This document shows positions 15,726 to 24,263 of a stretch of DNA of 35,001 bases, piece by piece. The position numbers were made by a program, and so were the translations under genes. Position 1 is the stretch's first letter, and every line of letters begins with the position of its first letter. The notes beneath the pieces are model-generated. The model made no database searches, was not told the DNA's origin, and saw only the letters and a program-made list of their open reading frames with translations. Location of the stretch: NCBI GenBank assembly GCA_946401725.1, contig CAMIVE010000018.1, positions 1 through 35,001 on the forward strand, written 5' to 3'. Source of the stretch: an uncultured Bacteroidales bacterium (GTDB taxonomy: Bacteria > Bacteroidota > Bacteroidia > Bacteroidales > P3).

Positions 15726-17678
15726 TCACCGATAGTCCTTGTAGGGGATGCCTAAACTGTCGCATTGGCCAATCCATGACTGGCGACGGCGGAGGAAGTT
15801 CTGAGAGGCGATGACGAGGGTGTCGAAGTGGTATTGCTGCTGCAGCTCTGCAACGGTGATGTAGGGGCTTTCGCGAAGAATCAGAAGGTTGACATGTGGT
15901 TGCTGTGTAGTGCGCTTGCGGTAGTTGCTCCGGTCGACGATGCGCATGGTGGTGCCGTGGAAGCTGACGAAGCGGTCGGCAACCATCAGATGGTCGTCCT
16001 TGAAAGTAGTGTCGAGTTTCAGTACATGTGTGCGATGCGCCTGATGGAAACGCAGGTTGCCGGCGGTCTGATAGTCGATGCTTTGGGGCGACGACGCCAC
16101 AGTGGAGTCGCAGAGCAGATAGCTCTTGTGTCCGGCGAAAAACTCGATGGCGGTGCGGTTGCCCAAACGATAGATGTCGTAATGAATTTGGGTGGCACAA
16201 CGGTGCTCTTGGACAAGCCCGTAAACCGTCAACGCCAACAACGTCGCCAGTGCGGCAGCCAGGGTACGCCAGCGGAAACGGATCACCATGACGCCGATGA
16301 GACAAAGCAACAACAGACATATTGCCAGCATCAGGCCGTCGAACCAGATGCCTTCGATCGTGGCATGAGGCCATGAGGCGATGGCGGAGGTGACCCCTTC
16401 GGTGATGCGGAGTTCGAAGGAAACCACCGCACCCCATATGCCGAAAAGCCAGGGCCACCATGCAAAAGCAACCATGACAATGACGCTGCCGAGCAGCAGT
16501 CCCGCAAAGGGGACCACCACCATATTGGCAATAAGGAAACAGAGGGGGAACTGATGGAAGTAAAAAAGGATGAACGGCGCGGTGGCCAGCTGGGCTGCGA
16601 GGCTGACAAAAAACAGCGAGTGGATTTTTCGCACCAGAAAGGCTGCAGGTTGCCACCAGTTGTCAACGGCTGCAGGGAGGGGAAGTAGCGCCTTAAAACG
16701 TGGTACCAGTATCACGATGCCCGTCACAGCAGCGTAGGAGAGCTGGAATCCGATATCGAAGAGAAGCAGCGGACGCGCCACGAGGAGTATCAGCGCCGAT
16801 GCCGCGATGGCGTTGAGTGTGGGTGGACGCGAGAACGCCATCTGTCCCACCGTGATGAGGCTGAACATCAAGCCTGCGCGCATCGTCCCCGGCGCCATGC
16901 CCGTGAGGAGGACGAAGGACCAGATGGTCAGAAGGACTATAACCCCTTTCAGTATGCGTGTCCGACGACGGTTGCTGAGGAAGGAGAGCGCCCATCCTGC
17001 CAGCAGGGCCACGATACCCACATGGAGACCCGACACACATAGGAGGTGCATGATGCCCGCCTGTCGGAAATGGGCGGTGGTGGCTTCGTCGAGGTCGTCG
17101 TCCCATCCCAGAAAAAGCGCTTCGGCGATGCCCTGCTGAGAGGGAGTAAGGCTGCTGAGCCGGATGATTTGGACCAGCTGTTGCCGCAGAGAGGCGAAGA
17201 GAGCCCTCAGACCGCGGCTGTCGTTGCCTATCCTCCGATAGTCGTCAGGGGTGACATAGTCCGTGTAGAGGATGCCTTTGTTGCGGAGGTGTCGCCGGTA
17301 GTCGAACTGGTGTGGATTGTCGACCGCCGAAGGCAGCTTGGGCGAAGACAGCAGCAGAAGCAGGTCGCCGTAGGCTACCGGTGACGTTGCAACACTGTCT
17401 CTCTGGAGGTAGAGCAGTATCTTGCCGTTGCAGGGATGTACCCGGCCGTTGCTGTCGGAGATTTCAAGCACTTCGGCAATGGCATGCACGGTAGAGGCAT
17501 GCTGTACCGGCATTTCAGCGATGCGAACCCGCATCCAGTTCTGCTGTGCGACATGGTGCGCGTAATGATTGCTGTCGCGGGCGGGGTCGAAACAACGTGA
17601 CACCAGCCCGAACGGCAGTTCACACAGCAGGATGAGTAGAACAAAGCAGAGTACGACAGGAATTAGCGGATTCCGCAT
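15726..17678 (-). CDS. comEC: ComEC/Rec2-family DNA uptake channel protein, no nuclease domain
   Basis: The 650-residue polytopic protein has two N-terminal hydrophobic segments, a soluble OB-like part (about 45-160, DUF4131 type) and then the Competence domain: GIAEALFLGWDDDLDE, HFRQAGIMHLLCVSGLHVGIV and LTGMAPGTMRAGLMF are family hallmarks. About ten helices follow. The last 130 residues are soluble but lack the HxHxDH metallo-beta-lactamase motif of long ComEC proteins, as in many Bacteroidota. ComEC carries single-stranded DNA across the inner membrane during transformation. It starts nine bases after the DHHW protein 1 stop, so it is the last gene of the acylation-type operon; no other competence gene is in view. 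Confidence 0.9.
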   Translation of the reverse strand: MRNPLIPVVLCFVLLILLCELPFGLVSRCFDPARDSNHYAHHVAQQNWMRVRIAEMPVQHASTVHAIAEVLEISDSNGRVHPCNGKILLYLQRDSVATSPVAYGDLLLLLSSPKLPSAVDNPHQFDYRRHLRNKGILYTDYVTPDDYRRIGNDSRGLRALFASLRQQLVQIIRLSSLTPSQQGIAEALFLGWDDDLDEATTAHFRQAGIMHLLCVSGLHVGIVALLAGWALSFLSNRRRTRILKGVIVLLTIWSFVLLTGMAPGTMRAGLMFSLITVGQMAFSRPPTLNAIAASALILLVARPLLLFDIGFQLSYAAVTGIVILVPRFKALLPLPAAVDNWWQPAAFLVRKIHSLFFVSLAAQLATAPFILFYFHQFPLCFLIANMVVVPFAGLLLGSVIVMVAFAWWPWLFGIWGAVVSFELRITEGVTSAIASWPHATIEGIWFDGLMLAICLLLLCLIGVMVIRFRWRTLAAALATLLALTVYGLVQEHRCATQIHYDIYRLGNRTAIEFFAGHKSYLLCDSTVASSPQSIDYQTAGNLRFHQAHRTHVLKLDTTFKDDHLMVADRFVSFHGTTMRIVDRSNYRKRTTQQPHVNLLILRESPYITVAELQQQYHFDTLVIASQNFLRRRQSWIGQCDSLGIPYKDYR

Positions 17679-17687
17679 AGCAATCCA

Positions 17688-19175
17688 CTAAAACTGGTCG
17701 AGCGACTGATTTTCGTTATTGGGAACGAGGGGTGTGGCGGCACCCGTATCGGGCGTGGTGTTGCGAGGCGTCTTTTCCGGGGTCGGCTTGGCCGGTTCGG
17801 TCACCCCTTTGTTGTCAGTGGCAGTGGAATCGGTGGTTTCAGCCTTGTATTTCGGTAGACCGCCCGACTGGGAGAGGAATCGCACATACGCTTTACCAAT
17901 ATTGGGGCTGTAGGCTTTGTAGACATTGTTGGCGAAGAGGATGTCGGTGATGCGGCGTTCCTCGACGAACTTCACCATGTTCTTGGTGAAATAGCGGCAG
18001 TCGACCACATTGATTTCCTCGAACGAACCGAAAAGCCAGCCCGGGATGGCGTTGCCGAAGCTGTCCTTGAGGATAAGGAGCCGGCGGCCGTTTTTAGTGG
18101 AGGTCTTCACATTGGTGATTTTGCAGTCGGAACCCATAAAGGTGCAGTAGGCGTTGCCGCTTCCGTTCTTTTGATGGTAGAAGAAAGCACCCGAATGGGG
18201 TTTGCTTTCGCCGACAATATGGTATTGCTTGTCGAGGGTATAGGTGATGTAAGTGGTGGTGTAGGAGATATTGCGCGGCGTCCAGTAGACGAAGTCCTCG
18301 GGCGATTGCTTGACCGAGATGTCACCGGAGTAACCGTACATGCTGCCCACGAAACCATGCACCACATGGCGGTCGTAGTCTTTGTTGATGTCAAGGAATG
18401 GAACTCCAGCCACACGGGCGAATTCTTTGGCTGCGTAGTAGGCGCCGAGGGGAGCCCAGTGGTGGTCGGTACGAAGAAAGATGTCTTCGTTCTTATGGTC
18501 GTAAAGCGTCTGCCAGATGTTGACCGAACGGACGCCGCCCGTCAGTTTCGATTCGACGCTCTGGATAGTGGAGAGCTGAGAACGGGAACGGTTGCGAACC
18601 TTCTCCGGGAGGTAGTATTCGGTGGAGTTGGGGATGACCATGCAGTAGACCCGCACCGAGGAGCCGAAGGTGGATTGGTAGGTGTTGGCTGCATTGGCGT
18701 ATGCCGTGCCGCCGCCGACACCGCCGTAGCACATAAGGGCACGCACCGAGTCGACTTTGCCGATGATGATAATGCCAGCATTGGCGATTTTGGTGAATTC
18801 ATCGATGGCAATGGTAGAATCACTGTCGTCGTCCAGACCCAACTCGTCGTCAATCGGTTCGATGTCATCAAGAGGTGTATTGCCACCTACAAAGGTGATG
18901 GCATCTTCGTCGGAAAGCGAGAGCGCCTGGTATTTGTTGACCAGCATGCTGACAGTCATAAGGTCGTCGCGGAAAGGCTCGCTGTCGCTATACCACAATG
19001 ATATGTCGTTGGTGAAGGAACCGTCGAAGAATGTCTTCCAGGAAAAATCCGGGAAGGTGCGTAGTTCGCGTTTTTCGAGGGCCGACACTTTGCTGCGCGG
19101 AAAGAAATTGAGGACTGCTGTACAGGCCAGCAGGAAAGATGTCGTGAGGATGATGAAGATTTTGTGTTGACGCAT
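17688..19175 (-). CDS. DHHW-family protein 1, membrane-anchored, with disordered tail
   Basis: The 495-residue product begins with a membrane anchor or signal (residues 7-26), then the EKRELRTFPDFSW block seen in DHHW/AlgX-type proteins. LRTDHHWAPLGAYYAAKEF gives the name motif (D237, H238, H239, W240), and LKDSFGNA places a serine at S372. These fit the Asp-His-Ser triad of AlgJ/AlgX-type SGNH-fold acetyltransferases. The last 65 residues are rich in Thr, Pro, Asn and Glu and look disordered. Such proteins take acyl groups passed through the membrane by an MBOAT partner, which is encoded two genes upstream. It is a paralog of the next gene upstream; the acceptor glycan is unknown. Confidence 0.85.
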   Translation of the reverse strand: MRQHKIFIILTTSFLLACTAVLNFFPRSKVSALEKRELRTFPDFSWKTFFDGSFTNDISLWYSDSEPFRDDLMTVSMLVNKYQALSLSDEDAITFVGGNTPLDDIEPIDDELGLDDDSDSTIAIDEFTKIANAGIIIIGKVDSVRALMCYGGVGGGTAYANAANTYQSTFGSSVRVYCMVIPNSTEYYLPEKVRNRSRSQLSTIQSVESKLTGGVRSVNIWQTLYDHKNEDIFLRTDHHWAPLGAYYAAKEFARVAGVPFLDINKDYDRHVVHGFVGSMYGYSGDISVKQSPEDFVYWTPRNISYTTTYITYTLDKQYHIVGESKPHSGAFFYHQKNGSGNAYCTFMGSDCKITNVKTSTKNGRRLLILKDSFGNAIPGWLFGSFEEINVVDCRYFTKNMVKFVEERRITDILFANNVYKAYSPNIGKAYVRFLSQSGGLPKYKAETTDSTATDNKGVTEPAKPTPEKTPRNTTPDTGAATPLVPNNENQSLDQF

Positions 19176-19210
19176 GGGAGGTTTATGTGTTGTTGTTTGG
19201 GTTTAAGTAG

Positions 19211-20290
19211 TTATTGTACCAGATACTGCATATACATATTGGTGGTTTTATCGCTTTGTGCGTGTGCCATGTTGTTGGCAAAGAGGATGTCGGTGATGCC
19301 GTGTTCGGCGACGTAGCGTCGCAGGTTCTGGGTGAAATAGCGGCAGTCGATCACATGGATTTCCTCGAACGAGTTGAGCAGATAGGCGGTGAGGGCGTTG
19401 CCGAAACTGTCTTTGAGGATGATGAGACGGCGTCCGTTGGTGACGGAGGTCTTCACCTTGATGAGTCGGTAGTCGCCGCCGCCGAAGACACAGTAGGCAC
19501 CGCTGATGCTCTCAGGTTTGAGGAAACCCATTTTGAAGAAAGCACTTTCCTGTTCGTTGGTCTCGCTGATGACCTTCTGGCGTTTTTTGTCGAGCTTGTA
19601 GATATTGTAGAATGTGCGGTATTTGGCATTGCGCGGGATGTAGGTGACGAAGTCTTCGGGCGACTGCTTGACAAGGATGTTGCGCGAGTAGTTGTACATG
19701 GTACCCACATAGCCTGGCGAGACAATGGTGTCGTAGTTGGCAAGGCTGTCGAAAGGGACACCGGCCACTTCGGCGAAGTGCATGGCTGCGTAGTAGGCGC
19801 CGAGGGGAGCCCAGTGATGGTCTGTGCGGGAATAGATGGCTTCGGCGGCATGTTCGGAAAGGATGGTGAAGATATTGACTGCCTGCACAGAGTCGTGGAG
19901 TGCAGCGAACATGGCGTTGATGCCTTTACGCTCGTCACCCGAATGGGAGCGAGCACTGTCGGGCACATAAAAGGCCGCTGCCGTGGGAATAGGCATGCAG
20001 AAGATACGCACCGAAGGACCCAATGAATCGCGGTAGGCGTTAGCAGTCTGGGCGTAGCGCACCATGCCTGTACGGCTGAAGGAGTAGGGGCTTACGGCAC
20101 GTACCGAACCGCTGTCACCGACGACCAGGATGCCTTTGCGAGCCACGCGGAAGGGGGCGTCGCCGCAGACCGTGTTGACGTAGGTATCGGGTACCACCCG
20201 TTCGTTGGGAGAGGGTTTATAGCCCTGCGCAAAAGCAGGCAGGCAAACGCCAAGGACGGCAAGCAAGAGGAAGAAACAGCGTTTTTTCAT
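19211..20290 (-). CDS. DHHW-family protein 2, secreted short paralog
   Basis: The 359-residue product has a signal peptide (cleavage near LPAFAQG) and no tail. It shares blocks with DHHW protein 1 along its length: SRTDHHWAPLGAYYAA (D157, H158, H159, W160), VKQSPEDFVTYIPRN, TNGRRLIILKDSFGNALTAY (S295), DCRYFTQN and ITDILFANN. It lacks the N-terminal EKRELRTFPDF region of its paralog. The conserved Asp-His and Ser suggest that it is also active or recently was. A role in periplasmic O-acyl transfer is inferred from the MBOAT gene 16 bases upstream. The gap to DHHW protein 1 is 35 bases. Confidence 0.84.
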   Translation of the reverse strand: MKKRCFFLLLAVLGVCLPAFAQGYKPSPNERVVPDTYVNTVCGDAPFRVARKGILVVGDSGSVRAVSPYSFSRTGMVRYAQTANAYRDSLGPSVRIFCMPIPTAAAFYVPDSARSHSGDERKGINAMFAALHDSVQAVNIFTILSEHAAEAIYSRTDHHWAPLGAYYAAMHFAEVAGVPFDSLANYDTIVSPGYVGTMYNYSRNILVKQSPEDFVTYIPRNAKYRTFYNIYKLDKKRQKVISETNEQESAFFKMGFLKPESISGAYCVFGGGDYRLIKVKTSVTNGRRLIILKDSFGNALTAYLLNSFEEIHVIDCRYFTQNLRRYVAEHGITDILFANNMAHAQSDKTTNMYMQYLVQ

Positions 20291-20306
20291 GGTGGAGATG
20301 AATTAA

Positions 20307-21749
20307 TTAAAACCTCGTATACAGGAACGGGTTGTTGGTGGCACCGACCAACAGGACGATGCTGAGGGAGAAGACGATGACTGTTATCGCCAGACGTGTG
20401 AGCAACACCAGATTGCGGTAGGTGGCTGTCTCGCCGCCGGTAATCTTGAGTGTCAAGATGTTGACCCAGTTACGCAGAGGCAGGCAGAAGAGCAGGGCGA
20501 TGATCCAGAGATAGAAATGTTCGGTGAGCATATTGAACGAAAGGAAGTCGTTGAAAGTCCCTTTGGCGCCAAAGTAAATCTGGAAGAACTCTGCCATGCG
20601 GCTGAAGTCGGTGAAGTAAAAGATGCCCCATCCGGTGACGACAATCAGCAGGCTGTAGATATGCAGCAGGAAAGAAGGTATGAAACGTTTGATTTTTAGT
20701 ACGGTGTATTTCTCGATCATGATGATAAGTCCGAAGTAGAGACCCCAGATGATGAAGTTCCAGCAGGCGCCGTGCCACATACCCGTAAGAAACCACACCA
20801 CAAGGATGTTGATCGGTTGGTGACGGCGGTTGCCGCCCATGGGGATGTAGACATAGTCGCGGAAGAAGCTACCCAGCGAGATATGCCAGCGACGCCAGAA
20901 GTCGGTGACGCTGTCGCAGCAGTAGGGATGGTTGAAGTTCTCGTTGAAGCGGAAACCCATGCAACGTCCCATGCCTATAGCCATATCGGAATAGCCTGAG
21001 AAATCGAAATAGATCTGCATCGTGAAGGCAAGAATGCCTACCCATGACCCCGTGGTGGTCAGCGAGTCGAGGCTGCCGGCCAGCAGTTGATCGGAAATGA
21101 CTGACAGTTGATTGGCGATGATGACTTTCTTGCCCAGACCGATGGCAAAGCGGAACATGCCGTCGGCGAAGTCGGATGCTTCGACATGACGGTTGTGGAT
21201 ATTGGCGGCGATGGTGCCGTAGCGCACGATAGGACCGGCAATGAGTTGGGGGAACATGGAGATGTAGAGCAGCAGGTCGCGGTAGCGTTTTTGTGCCGGC
21301 GACTCGCGGCGGTAGACATCGACCAGATAGGAGATGGACTGGAAGGTGTAGAAACTGATGCCGATGGGTAGTGCAATTTCAGGCGATCCTACGCGCAGAC
21401 CGATGTTGTTGAGGATTTCGGCAAAGAACCCCAAGTATTTGAAAGTGCCGATGACCGCGATGTTGAACGCCACGCCGATGACAAGACACAACTTTCGATG
21501 ACGTTCTTTCGCCAGTCCGCGACCTACTATCCAGTTGACCATCACGCTGATGAGCATAAGGAAAACGTAGACCGGTTCTCCCCAGGCATAGAAGATCAAG
21601 GAGAAGACCACCAGCGCTGAGTTGCGGGCATGGAAGCTGTTGTTGCCGTCGCGCGACAGCAACTTGCGGTCGACCAGTGCTGCCAGCAAATAGCAGGCAG
21701 CGAATACAGGAAGGAAGACAAAAAGGAAAAACAGATCGGAAAAAACCAT
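20307..21749 (-). CDS. MBOAT-family O-acyltransferase (AlgI/PatA/DltB type)
   Basis: The 480-residue polytopic protein shows the MBOAT signatures: VFFSDLFF-like start (MVFSDLFFLFVFLPVF), PIGISFYTFQSISYLVDVYR, FPQLIAGPIVRY, FDFSGYSDMAIGMGRCMGF, FNHPYCCDSVTDFWRRWH, GSFFRDYVYIPMGGNRR and LTGMWHGACWNFIIWGLY. H326 in the MWHGA block matches the invariant channel histidine (AlgI H322). Relatives pass acetyl groups from a cytoplasmic donor to periplasmic transferases that modify alginate, peptidoglycan, cellulose or teichoic acid. Its length is normal. It is followed by two DHHW genes, the expected periplasmic partners, and is preceded 79 bases upstream by an SGNH hydrolase gene. Confidence 0.93.
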   Translation of the reverse strand: MVFSDLFFLFVFLPVFAACYLLAALVDRKLLSRDGNNSFHARNSALVVFSLIFYAWGEPVYVFLMLISVMVNWIVGRGLAKERHRKLCLVIGVAFNIAVIGTFKYLGFFAEILNNIGLRVGSPEIALPIGISFYTFQSISYLVDVYRRESPAQKRYRDLLLYISMFPQLIAGPIVRYGTIAANIHNRHVEASDFADGMFRFAIGLGKKVIIANQLSVISDQLLAGSLDSLTTTGSWVGILAFTMQIYFDFSGYSDMAIGMGRCMGFRFNENFNHPYCCDSVTDFWRRWHISLGSFFRDYVYIPMGGNRRHQPINILVVWFLTGMWHGACWNFIIWGLYFGLIIMIEKYTVLKIKRFIPSFLLHIYSLLIVVTGWGIFYFTDFSRMAEFFQIYFGAKGTFNDFLSFNMLTEHFYLWIIALLFCLPLRNWVNILTLKITGGETATYRNLVLLTRLAITVIVFSLSIVLLVGATNNPFLYTRF

Positions 21750-21828
21750 TGGTTGAGTGGGTAAAGATTCTAAAGAAAAAGGGTGCTAATGTTTAAAAGT
21801 ATTATTACGATAAGGGATTTGTTATCGG

Positions 21829-22656
21829 TTAATGTTGCATGATGCTATCGATGACGTGGGCGAGACGGAGGCCGTTGATTTCGGCACCGGCGGCATTGGT
21901 GTGGATGCCGTCGACGGTGTAGCGGTGATGAACGGCTTCTTGCTCACGTGAGATGCAGCAGATACTGTCCTGCCGGACGACAGGCAAATCCAACAGCTCT
22001 CCGCATCGGCTGATGATGTCGCCTACGGTGCGTATGCGTTCCGTCGTAGTCGCCGTACATTGCATTGGAGTCAGCAGTATGATACGAGCCTCGGGAAAAT
22101 GGCGTTTCAGCAGCAGGCAGTTATAGGTGACTGCATCGGCCAGAGTGAGGATGCTCGACGGCTTGAGCTGGGAAAGTGCGGCGGTATCGGTTACGATAGC
22201 GGGCTGCAAAGCCTTGGGACGCCGTTTGAGGAACCAGGCGTCGTTGGTCCCTGCAGCGACGATGATGAGATTCGGGGTAGGCTGAATGCCCGATTGATGG
22301 GCCGAGATAAGGCGGCACACCTGGTTATAGATGACGTTGTTGTCGCTCAACAGTCCAGTGTTCTCTTCCTCGTTCCGGACGGTACGAGACGTGTTGGTCC
22401 AAGTGGCGCCACTGCGAGCATAGCTGCGGCAGGAGGCAGGGACAAACGCTTCGTTGAACCATTTGGTCCAGCCAGGCGCCAGATTACAGCTGTCGCCGCC
22501 AATGGAACTGTTCGAATCGCCAAGGATGACCACATGCATATCGGCGGGGGAGGGCTGTGCGACAGGAGTGTCGCCTTTGGCACTGCTTCCTTCGCCGGCC
22601 GAGGAACAGGTGATCATAAGCAGCAGGGCAAAAAGAGGGCAGAGGAGTCTTTTCAT
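21829..22656 (-). CDS. SGNH/GDSL-type hydrolase, secreted or lipoprotein
   Basis: The 275-residue product starts at MKRLLC (22656). An open frame runs farther up to 22893 but overlaps the M20 gene and has no leader there. The N-terminus has a hydrophobic core ending in MITCSS, a weak lipobox. Block I is VILGDSNSS (S48), block III GTNDA (N138) and block V DGIHTNAAGA (D249, H252), so the full SGNH catalytic set is visible. Such enzymes remove or move acyl groups on glycans or lipids. Next to the MBOAT and DHHW genes it may be an acyl esterase or a third transferase of the same system; this is inference. Confidence 0.84.
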   Translation of the reverse strand: MKRLLCPLFALLLMITCSSAGEGSSAKGDTPVAQPSPADMHVVILGDSNSSIGGDSCNLAPGWTKWFNEAFVPASCRSYARSGATWTNTSRTVRNEEENTGLLSDNNVIYNQVCRLISAHQSGIQPTPNLIIVAAGTNDAWFLKRRPKALQPAIVTDTAALSQLKPSSILTLADAVTYNCLLLKRHFPEARIILLTPMQCTATTTERIRTVGDIISRCGELLDLPVVRQDSICCISREQEAVHHRYTVDGIHTNAAGAEINGLRLAHVIDSIMQH

Positions 22657-22702
22657 TGAAGTGATAAGGTGCGGCGGCACGCCAGTGCCGCCGCACAAAA
22701 AA

Positions 22703-24076
22703 CTATCTGCTTTCCAGTTCGGTGAAATACTCGTAGAAATAGGGGATCGTCTCGATGCCTTTGAAGAAGTTGAAGAGCGGGTAGTTCTCGTTGGGGGCGT
22801 GGATGGCGTCGCTGCCGAGACCGAAGCCCATGAGGATGCTCTTGATACCAAGGATACGTTCGAAACCAGCCACGATGGGGATGCTTCCGCCACTACGGGT
22901 GGGGATAGGACGTTTGCCGAAAGTGGTGGTGAGCGCCTTTTCGGCAGCCTTGTAGGCGTTCATCTCCAGCGGGCTCACGTAGGCGGCACCGCCATGGGAA
23001 GGAGTGACCTTCACCGTGACGCAGTCAGGCGCGATGCTTTCGAAATACTCCTTGAAGAGTTTGCTGATTTTCTCGTAGTCCTGGTTGGCGACGAGACGGG
23101 TCGATATTTTGGCGTAGGCTTTGGAGGGAAGCACCGTCTTGGAGCCTTCTCCTGTGTGGCCGCCCCAGATGCCACAGACATCGAGGCAGGGACGGATGCC
23201 CGTGCGTTCGGTGGTGGTGAAGCCTTTCTCGCCGTGAACCTCACGGATGTCGAGACTTTTCTTGTAGTTCTCCAGATTGAACGGAGCCTGGGCCATAAGG
23301 GCACGCTCCTCGTCACTGATGACCAGCACGTCGTCATAGAAGCCGGGGATGGTGATGTGGTTGTCGGCATCATGCAGACCGGCAATCATCTTGCAGAGGA
23401 TATTGATAGGATTGGCCACAGCGCCGCCGTAGATGCCCGAATGGAGGTCGTGGTCGGCACCAGTGACTTCGACATCCCAGTAGCAGAGTCCGCGGAGGCC
23501 GCTGGTGATGGACGGCGTGTCCTGAGCAATCATACCGGTGTCGCTTACAAGGATAACGTCGGCTTTGAGCAACTCCTTATGTTCTTCGCAGAAGCCATAG
23601 AGACTGCCGCTGCCGATCTCCTCTTCGCCCTCAAGCATGAACTTGGCGTTGCAGGGCAGCTGACCTGTCTTGACCATGAATTCGAACGCTTTGGCCTGCA
23701 TAAAGCTCTGACCCTTGTCGTCGTCGGCACCACGGGCCCAGATTTTCTCGTCCTTGATGACCGGCTCGAACGGTTTGGTGTTCCAAAGGTCGAGCGGTTC
23801 AACCGGCATGACGTCATAGTGGCCGTAGACCAGGACGGTGGGTTTGGACGGGTCGATGATTTTCTCGCCGTAAACAACGGGATTGCCGGCAGAGGGCATT
23901 ACTTCAGCCTTGTCGCAACCGGCGGCAAGAAGGAATTCTTTCCATTTGTTGGCGCAGCGCACCATGTCTTCCTTGTGTTCACTCTCTGCGGAGATGGAAG
24001 GAATACGGATCAGTTCGAAAAGTTCGTTGAGGAAGCGGTCCTTGTTCGCTTCGATGTATTGTTTGACGTCTTTCAT
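22703..24076 (-). CDS. M20-family metallopeptidase, dipeptidase type
   Basis: The 457-residue product matches the M20 CNDP/PepV-like branch. Metal-site motifs are VYGHYDV (H86), ARGADDDKGQ (bridging Asp), EGEEEIGSGS (general-base Glu pair), VSDTG (Asp) and the C-terminal AIHAPNENY (His). A lid domain lies in the middle (HDLHSGIYGGAVANP). No signal peptide is seen, so it acts in the cytoplasm on short peptides; the exact substrate is unknown. It is the first gene of the run that continues with SGNH and MBOAT (46-base gap). This may be transcriptional convenience rather than shared function. Confidence 0.9.
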   Translation of the reverse strand: MKDVKQYIEANKDRFLNELFELIRIPSISAESEHKEDMVRCANKWKEFLLAAGCDKAEVMPSAGNPVVYGEKIIDPSKPTVLVYGHYDVMPVEPLDLWNTKPFEPVIKDEKIWARGADDDKGQSFMQAKAFEFMVKTGQLPCNAKFMLEGEEEIGSGSLYGFCEEHKELLKADVILVSDTGMIAQDTPSITSGLRGLCYWDVEVTGADHDLHSGIYGGAVANPINILCKMIAGLHDADNHITIPGFYDDVLVISDEERALMAQAPFNLENYKKSLDIREVHGEKGFTTTERTGIRPCLDVCGIWGGHTGEGSKTVLPSKAYAKISTRLVANQDYEKISKLFKEYFESIAPDCVTVKVTPSHGGAAYVSPLEMNAYKAAEKALTTTFGKRPIPTRSGGSIPIVAGFERILGIKSILMGFGLGSDAIHAPNENYPLFNFFKGIETIPYFYEYFTELESR

Positions 24077-24122
24077 TATGTTGTGTTTAAAAGGTTTTAA
24101 TACTTTAGTTGATATATTGATA

Positions 24123-24180
24123 GGTTTAAAAGGGTCGCTGCGCTTGAAAGGTTCGTTTCACTTGAAAGGGTCGCTGAGGC
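24123..24180. repeat. Three imperfect 18-base repeats in spacer
   Basis: A unit like TTGAAAGGGTCGCTGCGC repeats three times with an 18-base period (TTTAAAAGGGTCGCTGCGC, TTGAAAGGTTCGTTTCAC, TTGAAAGGGTCGCTGAGG). It lies in the 187-base spacer between the TPR lipoprotein stop and the M20 start, the same setting as the repeats at 3.7 and 15.7 kb but with a different unit. Confidence 0.7.
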
Positions 24181-24263
24181 TGTTGATATGATGTTGGGTT
24201 GAAAAGGTTTGAAAAGTTTTCCGTCCCTAAGATATTCAAATAGGTAAGAGACATCCTTACACT

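Noticed and set aside
22657-22893. Longer N-terminus of the SGNH hydrolase
   Set aside because: The extra 79 codons overlap the M20 gene and are Ser/Thr-rich without a signal. MKRLLC at 22656 starts a proper leader.
22454-24100. Long open frame on the plus strand (about 548 codons) across the SGNH and M20 genes
   Set aside because: It is antisense to two genes with complete catalytic motifs, and its translation shows no known motif and a Val/Gly/Phe-rich bias typical of an antisense shadow.
24123-24180. Possible CRISPR-like array
   Set aside because: The units are only 18 bases, imperfect and without spacers between them; no cas gene is near.
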